DNA of 64,000 nt, from assembly GCA_025408425.1 (NCBI GenBank), contig JANXYX010000001.1, positions 248,001 to 312,000 of the forward strand. The letters are read 5' to 3'. This DNA comes from Granulicella sp. (GTDB lineage: Bacteria; Acidobacteriota; Terriglobia; Terriglobales; Acidobacteriaceae). The translations under genes were made by a program, and so were the position numbers. This document shows positions 1 to 9,364 of this stretch, piece after piece (position 1 is the first letter of the stretch; every line of letters begins with the position of its first letter). The notes beneath the pieces are model-generated. The model saw only the letters and a list, made by a program, of their open reading frames with translations, searched no databases and was not told the DNA's origin.

Positions 1-2016
1 GAAGAGCGAGGTGAGGGAGTATCCGGTGGCGCTGACGGTGGTTTCGCCGCCGTCGGTGGAGCGGCGTGCGCCAAAGAAGCGATCTATGAGGCGGATGACC
101 TCGGGGAGGTTGGCACGGCGCATGGCGGTGCCGATGTTTGCGGAGAAGGTGGCGAAACGTTCGACCTCGGTGGGATCGTCGGCGTTGTAACGTTTGACGG
201 CGGCGGAGAGGTTCTGGTCGCCGAGGTGGAGGACGGCGAAGCAGATGGTTTCAGCCTCCTCGGTGATGCGGGAGCTAATGAGGGCGCGACCGAGTGCGAC
301 GCGACCGCGTCCGGAGCTGAAGACCTCGTGGGAGTCGCGGTGGAGGTCGAAGCAGAAGAGCTCGCCGTCTTCGGGGTAGGAGCGGAAGATGGAGCTGATG
401 GCGTAGTGTGCACCGACCTGTTCGAGGCCGATGCGCATGGTGGTGACGTAGCGGCGATAGACTTCGGCGCCGTCCTTGAGCTCTGGGACGTTGCTTTTTG
501 CGTTGGCGAGGAGGGCGAGGAACTGGGCTTCGAGGGCGGCGCCGGGCTCGCCAAAGAGCTTGGCGGCGAGCTGGAGGACGCGTCCGGCGTAGGCGATGAT
601 CTGGACGGTTTCGATGCCGGAGATCTCGTCGAAGAACCATCCGCAGCTGGTGTACATGAGCTGGGCGTGGCGCTGGAGCTCGAGGAGTTCAAATGCGGTG
701 ACGCGCTCCGCGGGTGACAGAGGGTGAACCTGGTGAGCGGCAAAGAAGGATTCGGTATTGGCTGGGGAGCGATCAAGGATGATCTGGATGTAGGCGTCGC
801 GAGCGGCCCAGAGATCTTTGAAGAGTCCCTTGGCCAGGGTTTCGGCGAGGGGGGCGGAGGTGTCGCGGAGGAGGTCGAGGGCTTCGCGGAGGGGCTTGCG
901 CCACTGCTGGTTCCATCCGGCTTTGCCGCCGTTGCAGCCGCAGTCGGAGCGCCATCGTTCTATTCCGTGTGCGCAGGACCAGGAGGTATTTTCGGCGACC
1001 TCGGCTTGCCACTGGGGCGGGAACTTGTCGAGGAATTCTCCGTAGTTGGTGAGCTGGGCGACCTGGCCTTCGTCGATCCAGTGCATGGCGTAGGAGAGTG
1101 CCATCTCGCCGTGCTTGTGGTGGTGGCCGTAGCTTTCGCCGTCGGTGGCGACGTGTGAGAGCTGGGCGTTGTCGGGTTGGCCGGGAGTGGCGGAGTGGAG
1201 GCCGTTGAGGAGGCGACGGCCGAACTCTTCGCCGCTGTTGAGGAGGCCTTCGAAGGCGATGGCGCGGGAGCCGGGGCCATCGTAGAAGAAGACGGCGATG
1301 CTGCGGCCGTTGTTGAGGTTGACGGTGTAGGGGTGGGTGGGGTCGCAGGTGGCGTTGGGGGTGTCGGTCCAGGCTGCGTCTGGCGCCTCAGCGATATGGC
1401 GTACGCGGGCACACTGGATGGGGGCCAGGACGGTGAACTTGATGCCTTCCTGGGCCATGAGGTCGAGGACTTCGCGATTGGCTGCGGTTTCTGCGAGCCA
1501 CATACCTTCTGGCTTGCGGCCGAAGCGATGTTCGAAGTCAGCGATGCCCCAGCGGATCTGGGTGATGGCGTCTCGGCGGCTGGCGAGGGGCATGATGATG
1601 TGGTTGTAGACCTGGGCCATGGCCGAGCCGTGTCCGCTGTAGCGCTGGCGGCTGGTTTTGTCGGCGTCGAGGATCATGCGGTAGGTGCGGGGAGCTTTGT
1701 CCTGGAGCCAGCTGAGCAGGGTGGCGCCGAAGTTGAAGCTCATGCGGGCGTAGTTGTTGACGATGCGGATGATCTCGTTCTTGCTCTTGGTGTCGACGAT
1801 GCGAGAGGCGCCGTTGGGGGCGTAACACTCTGCAGTGATGCGGTCGTTCCAGTCGTGATAGGGAGCGGCGGAGTCCTGAACTTCGACGGTTTCGAGCCAG
1901 GGGTTCTCGCGGGGCGGCTGGTAGAAGTGGCCATGGACACAGACGTAGCGAGCAGGCTGGGTAACGGCCCTGGACAGCTTCGCGATGTTGAACATGCCGG
2001 ATCGGTTCTTTGCCAT
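1..2016 (-). CDS. Glycoside hydrolase family 57 protein with DUF3536 (3' end beyond window)
   Basis: I translated this frame directly: it is open for 672 codons from ATG at 2016 to the window edge, so the C-terminus is missing. Residues 27-40 (VHGHFYQPPRENPW) are the first GH57 signature. MWLAET places the expected nucleophile Glu at residue 176, and ATDGESYGHHH gives a likely acid Asp at residue 292. Members of this family are alpha-glucan-active retaining hydrolases, and the DUF3536 subgroup is uncharacterised, so the substrate is unknown. No signal peptide is seen, so it is probably cytoplasmic. The start is uncertain because no good ribosome site is visible and Met8 is an alternative. Codons end overwhelmingly in C. 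It lies 108 bp downstream of the alkA-like gene on the same strand. Confidence 0.85.
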   Translation of the reverse strand, partial: MAKNRSGMFNIAKLSRAVTQPARYVCVHGHFYQPPRENPWLETVEVQDSAAPYHDWNDRITAECYAPNGASRIVDTKSKNEIIRIVNNYARMSFNFGATLLSWLQDKAPRTYRMILDADKTSRQRYSGHGSAMAQVYNHIIMPLASRRDAITQIRWGIADFEHRFGRKPEGMWLAETAANREVLDLMAQEGIKFTVLAPIQCARVRHIAEAPDAAWTDTPNATCDPTHPYTVNLNNGRSIAVFFYDGPGSRAIAFEGLLNSGEEFGRRLLNGLHSATPGQPDNAQLSHVATDGESYGHHHKHGEMALSYAMHWIDEGQVAQLTNYGEFLDKFPPQWQAEVAENTSWSCAHGIERWRSDCGCNGGKAGWNQQWRKPLREALDLLRDTSAPLAETLAKGLFKDLWAARDAYIQIILDRSPANTESFFAAHQVHPLSPAERVTAFELLELQRHAQLMYTSCGWFFDEISGIETVQIIAYAGRVLQLAAKLFGEPGAALEAQFLALLANAKSNVPELKDGAEVYRRYVTTMRIGLEQVGAHYAISSIFRSYPEDGELFCFDLHRDSHEVFSSGRGRVALGRALISSRITEEAETICFAVLHLGDQNLSAAVKRYNADDPTEVERFATFSANIGTAMRRANLPEVIRLIDRFFGARRSTDGGETTVSATGYSLTSLF

Positions 2017-2124
2017 AGACGTGATGTAAGGGTATCGCGTGCAGGGGAATTGTGGATGCCGCGAAGGTCGTACTTAGTACGATTCGTTGGGGGGAGGTGT
2101 GGGGTTGCCTGGGTGCCTGGAGGT

Positions 2125-2847
2125 TTAGGGGCGGGAGGCGACGATGGGGGTGACTTTGGTTTTGGCGAGGTCGCAGGCTCGCCAGAGGTACCAGCTGGCG
2201 ACGGATTGCCATGGTTGCCAGCGTTTTGCGCGGGTGCGCATGACGTCGGGTTTGGGGAGGTCGGCGGGGGTGACCTTGTCGGTGGGCTTGAGGCCGAGGA
2301 AGGTGAGGGCGAAGCCTTTGCGGACGCCGTAGTCGTCTACGGGGAGGACGTTGGGTCGGCCGAGGCGGAAGATGAGGAGCATCTCGACGGTCCATTTGCC
2401 GATGCCGCGGACCTGGGTGAGGTGTTCGATGATGGCTTCGTCGGACATACGACGGATGCGGGCGAGGGTGGGGACGGTGCCGTCGAGGGTTTTGGCAGCG
2501 AGGTCGCGGAGGGCGAGGGATTTGTTGTGGGAGAGGCCGGCGGCGCGGAGCTGTTCGTTGGGGGCGTCGAGGATGTGCTGGGCGGCGAAGTGTTCGTCCC
2601 TGGTGAGGGGGTAGAAGGATTCGAGCAGGCGGCGGTGGATGGTTGCGGCGGCTTTGCCGTGGAGTTGCTGGTAGACGATGCTCTCGACGAGTGCTTCGAA
2701 GGGGGACTGGGTGCTGGAGATGCGCAGGGTAAAGGGGCCGGCGCGCTGGATGAGTCTGGCGAGCTTTGGATCGGCGGCGGCGAGGTGGCTGAGGGCGAGG
2801 GCGGAGTCGTAACGCGGTGGGCGCGGGCTGGCGAGTGGTCGCGGCAT
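2125..2847 (-). CDS. alkA: DNA-3-methyladenine glycosylase II (AlkA family)
   Basis: This 240-residue base-excision-repair glycosylase should remove alkylated purines from DNA. The helix-hairpin-helix is seen at about residues 143-165 (VRGIGKWTVEMLL). It is followed by PVDDYG, in which Asp172 aligns with the catalytic Asp of the HhH-GPD superfamily. The N-terminal half (SPFEALVESIVYQQLHGKAA, about 48-67) is the usual AlkA-type core. The length suits the compact form without a fused Ada domain. The gene is upstream of the GH57 gene on the same strand, and co-transcription is possible but not shown. The exact lesion range cannot be read from sequence. Confidence 0.9.
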   Translation of the reverse strand: MPRPLASPRPPRYDSALALSHLAAADPKLARLIQRAGPFTLRISSTQSPFEALVESIVYQQLHGKAAATIHRRLLESFYPLTRDEHFAAQHILDAPNEQLRAAGLSHNKSLALRDLAAKTLDGTVPTLARIRRMSDEAIIEHLTQVRGIGKWTVEMLLIFRLGRPNVLPVDDYGVRKGFALTFLGLKPTDKVTPADLPKPDVMRTRAKRWQPWQSVASWYLWRACDLAKTKVTPIVASRP

Positions 2848-3328
2848 GGAAACAACGCTACAACATCGGGCTAGTCAGAGAGATTCCTGGGGCGTAGTAT
2901 TCGGAAGTTTCCAACTGCGGGGGTGGGGTAGAAGGCGGCGAGAAATACGACTGAAGCAGTCCACATTGCTAAGCGAGATACGTGGCGCGGGCTCTTAAAC
3001 GGGAGAAGCAGTACCGGCTATTTTGTATAGAATTGGCGCGTTGAACGCGGGATATACGAGATGTTGTGGATGGGCCGCTGACGGTGTTTTCGATAATCGA
3101 TTTGCGTTGAACAAAAAACAGTTACGGTATTCGGACGACGGTTTAGTAAAGCTTTTTCGACTGCTATACTCAGAGTTTCTTAGACTACTTTTTCTACGGG
3201 CGCCGCCAAGTGGCGCGTCCTCAACAACCGACACGCTGGACGATCGGCTTAGCACGAGCAGAATTACCGATCAACGGCAACTTCTCGACCTCAGTAATAG
3301 GTAACGCAGAGGAAGCAGGAACGCACTC
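2848..3328. promoter_or_regulatory. Intergenic/leader region before the act-cta operon
   Basis: This is a 481-bp divergent region between the alkA-like gene and actA. A sigma70-like candidate is TTTAGT (3142-3147), 17 bp, then TATACT (3165-3170). If used, it would give a leader of about 150 nt. A small inverted repeat (GCGCC 3200-3204 with GGCGC 3212-3216) sits in that leader. A short + frame (3023-3304) and a short - frame (2995-3255) are open, but neither has protein-like composition or a ribosome site. The promoter call is weak. Confidence 0.3.
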
Positions 3329-4195
3329 ATGGCGCAAGTTTTTGACCGCAGTTCGAACGCGCTGGCCCGATTCAGCCTGGTGTTGACCGGGCTAATTGTG
3401 ATCGCGCTCGGCGTAGCTCTGGACCAGTTGCAGCGCTCCCCCTGGGTGACGCGGCAGGGACAACGGCCAGATCAGCCGGTACCATTCAGCCACAAGCACC
3501 ACGTTGAGGGTCTTGGGCTGCAATGCCAGTATTGTCACGTGCAGGTAGAGAAGGCGGCGTATGCCGGCATTCCTCCGACGAAGACATGTATTAATTGCCA
3601 TGCGCAGATCTGGACGAATGCGGCCCTTTTGGAGCCAGTTCGTCAGAGCTGGGCGACCGGTGCATCGATCCAGTGGATCCGGGTGCATGACCTTCCGGAC
3701 TACGTTTATTTCAATCACGACATCCATGTAAACAAGGGCATCGGTTGCGCGAGCTGCCATGGTCGCGTTGACGAGATGCCTCTGATGTATCAGCAGAGCA
3801 CGCTGCAGATGGAATGGTGCCTGAACTGCCACCGCAATCCGGGAAAGAATTTGCGCCCCGTGAGTGAGATTTACAACATGGCGTGGGCTGGCCCGTCGAG
3901 CGACAAGCCGGTATGGTGCACGAGCACTGTTAAGGGCGGCGCCACGGCGCAGAACGTGAACTGCACGACGACGAATCCGACGGCGGGTGGACCTGAAGTT
4001 GCGATGCTGCAGATGGAAGGCGCGACGCCAGCCGGAACTGCGAAAACAGCTTCGGATGGTCCAGCGATGGGTGTGATGGTTCCGGCGAGTTACGAGAAGT
4101 TTTCGAGCCAGGAAGATCTGGGCAAGTATTTGACGGCCCAGTACCACATCCGCACACCGAATGAGCTTTCGAGCTGCGAGACGTGCCACCGATGA
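3329..4195 (+). CDS. actA: Alternative complex III subunit A, pentaheme cytochrome c
   Basis: This is the electron-transfer subunit of alternative complex III (quinol:electron acceptor oxidoreductase), which passes electrons from the iron-sulfur subunit towards the oxidase. Five CXXCH heme sites are present: CQYCH 66-70, CINCH 87-91, CASCH 140-144, CLNCH 164-168 and CETCH 283-287. Five is the number expected for ActA. A single N-terminal membrane segment lies at about residues 12-32 and the heme domain should be periplasmic. The start has a GAGGAAG ribosome site about 15 nt upstream. It is the first gene of the operon and its TGA overlaps the ATG of actB (ATGA). Confidence 0.95.
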   Translation: MAQVFDRSSNALARFSLVLTGLIVIALGVALDQLQRSPWVTRQGQRPDQPVPFSHKHHVEGLGLQCQYCHVQVEKAAYAGIPPTKTCINCHAQIWTNAALLEPVRQSWATGASIQWIRVHDLPDYVYFNHDIHVNKGIGCASCHGRVDEMPLMYQQSTLQMEWCLNCHRNPGKNLRPVSEIYNMAWAGPSSDKPVWCTSTVKGGATAQNVNCTTTNPTAGGPEVAMLQMEGATPAGTAKTASDGPAMGVMVPASYEKFSSQEDLGKYLTAQYHIRTPNELSSCETCHR

Positions 4196-7100
4196 AGACG
4201 ACACTTGGGAATGAACAGACGATGGCTGATATGAAGGCAAAGGCAGCACAACCCGTAGTTGTGACCCAGATCGCTCCTGCGAAGCTGACGCTGGCAGAGG
4301 TTCAGGCGAAGTTGGATGGCAAGACTGGCCGGCGCTTCTGGAAGAACCTGGACGAGTTGGCGGAGACGCCGGCGTTCCACGAGCTGATGGCGGAGGAGTT
4401 TCCGCGGCAGTCGATGGGGAGTTCGAACGAGTGGGTGGATGCGGTGAGCCGCCGCGGCTTTCTGAAGGTAATGGGAGCTTCGCTGGCGCTGGCCGGACTG
4501 GCGGGTTGCACCAAGCAGCCGGATGAGCCGATCTATCCGTACGTGAAACAGCCTGAGGATCTGGTTCTCGGCAAGCCGATGTACTTTGCCACGGCGTATC
4601 CGTTCCCGACTGGTGCGATTCCGGTGCTGGTGAAGTCGGATGCGTTCCGCCCGATCAAGGTAGATGGCAATCCAGATCACCCGATGGCGAAGGGCAAGTC
4701 TGACGCGTTGACTCAGGCGACATTGCTCGACATGTACGACCCGGATCGCTCGCAGCATGTTGTATATCGTGGCGAGAACTCGAGCTGGGAGAAGTTTCAG
4801 CAGGATTTTGCCGCAGGGGCGAAGAAGACCTCCGGCGGGCAAGGCCTGTACTTCCTGAGTGAGACGATTACGTCACCGACTCTGGCAGAGCAGTGGAAGC
4901 AGGTTCAGACGGCCTATCCCCAGGCGCAGTTGACGCAGTGGGAGCCGGTGAATCAGGACTCCTCGCGTGCGGCGTCGAAGGCTGCGTTTGGCAGCTATAC
5001 GGACGCGCAGTACAAGTTGGAAGAGGCTGACGTCATTCTTTCGCTGGATGCAGACTTTCTGGGTGGTATTGCGCATCCGGGCTTCCTGCCGCTGGCGGCT
5101 GGCTATGCTGAACGGCATCGCTACGAAGAAGGCAAGACGATGAACCGGCTGTACGTCGTCGAGAGCATGCCGACGGTTACGGGGTTCAAGGCTGAGCATC
5201 GACTGGCGCTGAAGCCGAGCGATATTGCTGGTTTTGCGACAGCACTGGCAAGCGGGACGGCTCCGCAGGGCGCCGACGCCGAGCAGCAGAAGTTCTTTAC
5301 GGCTCTGAGCGCGGACCTGAAGAAGGCTGGCGGCAAGGTGGTTGTAATCCCGGGCGAGCAGGCTGCGCCGGCGGTTCACTCTGCGGCGTATGCGCTGAAC
5401 AACGCGCTGGGAGCTGTAGGCAAGACAGTGGTTTACACCGAGACGGTGAACCCGATGCCGAGCGAGCAGGTTGCCGATCTGAAGGCGCTGGTTGCGGACA
5501 TGAACGCGGGCAAGGTGCAGTGGCTCGTGATTCTGGGTGCCAATCCTATCTATGCAGCACCGGCAGATCTTGAGTTCAAGGCAGCGTTCGACAAGGTTGG
5601 AACGACGGTACATCTCGGTTCCCACCTGGACGAGACGGGTGTGCTTTCGACCTGGCACATCAACAAGACGCATTACCTGGAGAGCTGGTCGGATGCACGT
5701 GCGTACGATGGCACGATTACGATCATCCAGCCGATGATTGACCCGCTGTATGGCGGCAAGTCGGCGCACGATGTACTGCAGGCGCTGCTGGCGAATCCGC
5801 AGGCTTCGGCGTATGACGTGGTTCAGGCAAACGCCAAGACTTACATCAAGGGCGATTTTGCGGCTGGCTGGCGCAAGGCCCTGCATGACGGATGGGTTGA
5901 AGGCACGGCATTTACGGCAAAAGCGACGGGCGCGCCGAAGGCTGGCGTCGCAATGGCATCAACCCCGATGAGCGGCCTGGAGATTTCGTTCCGACCGGAT
6001 CCATCCTTATATGATGGCCGATTTGCGAATGTTGGCTGGCTGCAGGAGTTGCCGAAACAGGTCACGAATCTGAGCTGGGATAATGCTGCGCTGATCAGCA
6101 TCAAAACCATGGCCGACCTGAAGCTGGACGAGAACGACAAGATCGAGATTAACGTGAATGGCCGCAAGGTGGTCGCTCCCGTTCTTCTGGCACCAGGTCA
6201 TGCGGATGGCGCCATCACGGTGCATTTGGGGCTCGGCCGTACGGTTGAAGCGGGCCGCGTTGGGGCAGGCGTTGGATTTGACGCCTACACGCTGCGGACT
6301 TCGGATGCGCCACTGTTTACGAGCGGTGCAAAGATCACGAAGCTGGAAGGAACGTATGACCTTTGCGTGACCAAGGTTCACAACGTTGAACACCGCGGCG
6401 CCTTTGCGCAGCATGATCTCGAGCAGAAGCTGTCGGATAAAGATGGAGCGTACTCACTCGCGGGACATGAGGCGATGGAGCGGTCGATTATCCGCTATGC
6501 AACGCTTGACGAGGTGAAGAAACATCCTGACTTTGCGCACGAAGGCGCGAGCGGGACGCTGGTGAACAAGGTTGGGTATGGTCCGCAGGGGGAAGCTCCG
6601 AAGCATGACGAAAGCTTCTTCCCTGAGGCGTGGAACTACCAGAAGACTGACCCATCGTCGCTGAAGATACAGAACGCCTGGGGCATGTCGATCGACCTGA
6701 ATAGCTGCATCGGTTGCAATGCGTGCATTGTGAGCTGCTATGCGGAGAACAATATTCCGGTGGTTGGGCGTGAGCAGGTGAAGGTTGGCCGCAATATGCA
6801 GTGGATCCGGATCGATACGTACTTCGAGGGCGATCTGCATGCCCCGAAGGCGCACTTTCAGCCGATGGCTTGCCAGCACTGCGAGAACGCAGGTTGTGAG
6901 CAGGTTTGCCCGGTGGGCGCCACGGTGCATACGCCGGAAGGCCTGAATACGATGGTGTACAACCGTTGCGTTGGAACGAGATATTGCTCGAACAACTGCC
7001 CGTATAAGGTTCGCCGGTTCAACTTCCTTCTGTACTCGGACTACGACACGGAGAGCCTGAAGTTCATGCGCAATCCGGACGTGACTGTACGGTCACGCGG

Positions 7101-7380
7101 TGTGATGGAGAAGTGCAGCTACTGTGTGCAGCGGATTGAAGCTGCGAAGATCACAGCCGACAAGGAAAATCGTGAAGTTCGCGATGGCGAGATTGTGACG
7201 GCCTGCCAGCAGGCCTGCCCGACCAGCGCCATTGTTTTCGGCAATATCAATGACAAGGCAAGTAAAGTGGCGAAGCGCAAGGCTGAGGAGCGAGACTACC
7301 AAGTGCTCTCGGACCTCAACTTCCGCCCACGCACGTCCTACACGGCCGGAGTCATCAACCCAAATCCGGAGCTGGCATAA
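4192..7380 (+). CDS. actB: Alternative complex III subunit B, molybdopterin-oxidoreductase-like and 4Fe-4S fusion
   Basis: I chose the ATG at 4192, giving 1062 residues, because it overlaps the actA stop. An in-frame GTG at 4183 and ATG at 4222 are alternatives. A Tat signal follows a leader of about 85 residues (SRRGFLKVMGAS at about 86-97) and ends in LAGC with Cys106, the TAT-variant type typical of ActB. The middle is a molybdopterin-oxidoreductase fold, which in known complexes binds no Mo cofactor. From about residue 840 there is a ferredoxin-like domain with CIGCNACIVSC, CQHCENAGCEQVCP, CVGTRYCSNNCP, CSYC and CQQACP, enough for several Fe-S clusters. It stops at TAATG, sharing one base with actC. 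Confidence 0.95.
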   Translation: MKTTLGNEQTMADMKAKAAQPVVVTQIAPAKLTLAEVQAKLDGKTGRRFWKNLDELAETPAFHELMAEEFPRQSMGSSNEWVDAVSRRGFLKVMGASLALAGLAGCTKQPDEPIYPYVKQPEDLVLGKPMYFATAYPFPTGAIPVLVKSDAFRPIKVDGNPDHPMAKGKSDALTQATLLDMYDPDRSQHVVYRGENSSWEKFQQDFAAGAKKTSGGQGLYFLSETITSPTLAEQWKQVQTAYPQAQLTQWEPVNQDSSRAASKAAFGSYTDAQYKLEEADVILSLDADFLGGIAHPGFLPLAAGYAERHRYEEGKTMNRLYVVESMPTVTGFKAEHRLALKPSDIAGFATALASGTAPQGADAEQQKFFTALSADLKKAGGKVVVIPGEQAAPAVHSAAYALNNALGAVGKTVVYTETVNPMPSEQVADLKALVADMNAGKVQWLVILGANPIYAAPADLEFKAAFDKVGTTVHLGSHLDETGVLSTWHINKTHYLESWSDARAYDGTITIIQPMIDPLYGGKSAHDVLQALLANPQASAYDVVQANAKTYIKGDFAAGWRKALHDGWVEGTAFTAKATGAPKAGVAMASTPMSGLEISFRPDPSLYDGRFANVGWLQELPKQVTNLSWDNAALISIKTMADLKLDENDKIEINVNGRKVVAPVLLAPGHADGAITVHLGLGRTVEAGRVGAGVGFDAYTLRTSDAPLFTSGAKITKLEGTYDLCVTKVHNVEHRGAFAQHDLEQKLSDKDGAYSLAGHEAMERSIIRYATLDEVKKHPDFAHEGASGTLVNKVGYGPQGEAPKHDESFFPEAWNYQKTDPSSLKIQNAWGMSIDLNSCIGCNACIVSCYAENNIPVVGREQVKVGRNMQWIRIDTYFEGDLHAPKAHFQPMACQHCENAGCEQVCPVGATVHTPEGLNTMVYNRCVGTRYCSNNCPYKVRRFNFLLYSDYDTESLKFMRNPDVTVRSRGVMEKCSYCVQRIEAAKITADKENREVRDGEIVTACQQACPTSAIVFGNINDKASKVAKRKAEERDYQVLSDLNFRPRTSYTAGVINPNPELA

Positions 7381-8822
7381 TGGCAACCAAAGGCCCCATC
7401 CACGATCCAGTGGCCGACCCGATGATCGATCCGCGCACCGGCGAGTACGCGGTTATCGCGCCGGGCCATAACTTCAAATCAGTCACCCAGAAGATTGCTG
7501 GAATCGTTCTTACTTCGAACACTCCGCTGGGCTGGTTCTTTGGCCTGATGGTGGGCGGGGCCGTCGCGACCGGCGTGGTGATTGGCTGCACCTGGCTGTT
7601 CCTGAAGGGCACCGGCATCTGGGGTGTTACGATTCCGGGCGCCTGGGGCTTCGCCATCATCAACTTTGTCTGGTGGATTGGTATCGGCCACGCGGGCACG
7701 CTGATTTCGGCGATTCTGCTGCTGTTCAAGCAGACATGGCGCAACTCGATCAATCGATTTGCCGAGGCGATGACGATCTTCGCGGTGGTCTGCGCTGGAA
7801 CGTTCCCGTTGATCCACGTTGGTCGTCCCTGGTTGGCGTACTGGCTGTTCCCTTACCCGAACACGATGAACGTGTGGCCGCAGTTCCGCTCGCCGCTGGC
7901 GTGGGACGTGTTCGCGGTATCGACCTACGCAACGATCTCGATTGTGTTCTGGTACGTGGGCATGATTCCCGACTTTGGGACCTTACGCGACCGGGCGACG
8001 ATGCCTTTCGCGAAGTACATGTATGGGCTTCTCTCGCTGGGTTGGCGCGGATCGACGCGGCACTGGATTCGGTATGAGTCGGCCTCGCTGCTGCTGGCGG
8101 GTCTCTCGACGCCCCTGGTGCTCTCGGTTCACACGGTCATCAGCTTCGACTTTGCCGTGGCGGCGCTTGCGGGTTGGCATACAACGATCTTCCCGCCTTA
8201 CTTTGTCGCGGGCGCAATTTACTCCGGCTTCGCGATGGTGCTGACGTTGGCCATCCCGATCCGCAAGTTCTACAACCTGGAAGACCTGGTTACGCTGCGC
8301 CACCTCGACAATATGGCGAAGGTGATGCTGGGAACTGGTGGCATTGTGGCTTATGGCTACGGCATGGAAGTGTTTATGTCGTGGTACTCGGCCAGCCACT
8401 GGGAGTTCTTCATGATGTGGAATCGTATGTTTGGGCCTATGGGCTGGGCGTACTGGATCCTGATCTTGACGAATATTGCGATTCCTTTGACTACGCTGTG
8501 GTCACGCAAGCTGAGGGTGAATGTGACGTATCTCTTCATCCTGTCGCTGATCGTGAATACGGGTATGTGGTTTGAGCGCTTCGTCATTGTTGTGACGAGT
8601 CTTTATCGGGACTACCTGCCGTCGAGCTGGGGCACCTACCGGGCCACGCGCTGGGATTACATGATTTACGTCGGAACAATGGGGCTCTTTACCTTCTTGT
8701 TCTTCCTGTTTGTTCGCTTCCTGCCGATGATTCCAATGTCTGAGATCAAGATGATGCTGCCGCAGACCAAGGTGAAGCGGGGCGGAACCGATGCTGAGAC
8801 TGCTGTTGAGGAGACTGTCTGA
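7380..8822 (+). CDS. actC: Alternative complex III subunit C, NrfD/PsrC-like quinol-site membrane protein
   Basis: This 480-residue polytopic protein of the NrfD/PsrC family would provide a quinol-oxidising site and membrane anchor of ACIII. Many hydrophobic helices are visible, for example LGWFFGLMVGGAVATGVVIG near residues 50-70 and AYWILILTNIAIPL further on. The N-terminus DPRTGEYAVIAPGHNF, before the first helix, is typical of ActC. It shares one base with actB (TAATG) and one with actD (TGATG), which points to tight translational coupling. Family membership and operon position agree. Confidence 0.93.
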   Translation: MATKGPIHDPVADPMIDPRTGEYAVIAPGHNFKSVTQKIAGIVLTSNTPLGWFFGLMVGGAVATGVVIGCTWLFLKGTGIWGVTIPGAWGFAIINFVWWIGIGHAGTLISAILLLFKQTWRNSINRFAEAMTIFAVVCAGTFPLIHVGRPWLAYWLFPYPNTMNVWPQFRSPLAWDVFAVSTYATISIVFWYVGMIPDFGTLRDRATMPFAKYMYGLLSLGWRGSTRHWIRYESASLLLAGLSTPLVLSVHTVISFDFAVAALAGWHTTIFPPYFVAGAIYSGFAMVLTLAIPIRKFYNLEDLVTLRHLDNMAKVMLGTGGIVAYGYGMEVFMSWYSASHWEFFMMWNRMFGPMGWAYWILILTNIAIPLTTLWSRKLRVNVTYLFILSLIVNTGMWFERFVIVVTSLYRDYLPSSWGTYRATRWDYMIYVGTMGLFTFLFFLFVRFLPMIPMSEIKMMLPQTKVKRGGTDAETAVEETV

Positions 8823-9364
8823 TGCCGCCGCGTGAAGGAATATACGGTCTGATCGCTGAGTTCAATACCCCTTCGGAGCTGGTCCATGCGACGGAGCAGG
8901 CACGTGCCGCCGGCTACCGCCGGATGGAGTGCTACACGCCGTATCCTGTGGAAGAGGCGGCCGAAGCGCTGCATTTCCATAAGACACGGGTTCCCCTTGT
9001 ATGCCTGTTGGGTGGGCTGATGGGGGTGACGACGGCATTTCTGATGGAGACCTGGGTTAACGTCTGGGGCTATCCGCTGAATATTGCAGGGCGTCCTCTA
9101 TTTTCGTGGCCGGCGTTCATCATTCCGGCGTATGAGTGGACGATTCTGTTTGCAGGTCTCTCGGCCGCGTTCGGGATGATTGCGCTGAATGGGATGCCGC
9201 AGCTTTACCATCCTGTTTTCAATGCGCCGAACTTCCGTAACGGTGCCACGACTGACAAGTTTTTCCTGTGCCTTGAAGCGTCAGACCCCAAGTTTTCTCT
9301 TTCGGAGACACGGGCGTTTCTCGAACAATTCCCCGCGATATCCGTGGTGGAGGTGGATCATTAG
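8822..9364 (+). CDS. actD: Alternative complex III subunit D (DUF3341 family)
   Basis: This 180-residue DUF3341 protein is a membrane subunit of ACIII. The N-terminal domain begins GIYGLIAEFNTPSELVHATE, a characteristic ActD opening, and runs to about residue 55. Two transmembrane helices follow (VPLVCLLGGLMGVTTAFLM and a second near residues 100-125). Towards the C-terminus DKFFLCLEASDPKF is the usual conserved stretch. The start shares one base with the actC stop. Its own TAG is preceded by a strong GGAGGTGG ribosome-site-like sequence that serves the next gene, which seems to start inside this stop region. Confidence 0.92.
   Translation: MPPREGIYGLIAEFNTPSELVHATEQARAAGYRRMECYTPYPVEEAAEALHFHKTRVPLVCLLGGLMGVTTAFLMETWVNVWGYPLNIAGRPLFSWPAFIIPAYEWTILFAGLSAAFGMIALNGMPQLYHPVFNAPNFRNGATTDKFFLCLEASDPKFSLSETRAFLEQFPAISVVEVDH

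Noticed and set aside
1177-2874. 565-codon + strand frame opposite GH57 and alkA
   Set aside because: Gly/Val/Glu/Asp-rich shadow of C-ending codons on the other strand. The - strand frames carry clear catalytic motifs.
3023-3304. 93-codon + frame before actA
   Set aside because: No ribosome site, odd composition and an AT-rich promoter-like region. Better read as leader DNA.
9189-9359. ATG at 9189 as the start of actE
   Set aside because: It would add over 50 residues of Arg/Ser-rich sequence translated from inside actD and would bury the lipoprotein signal.
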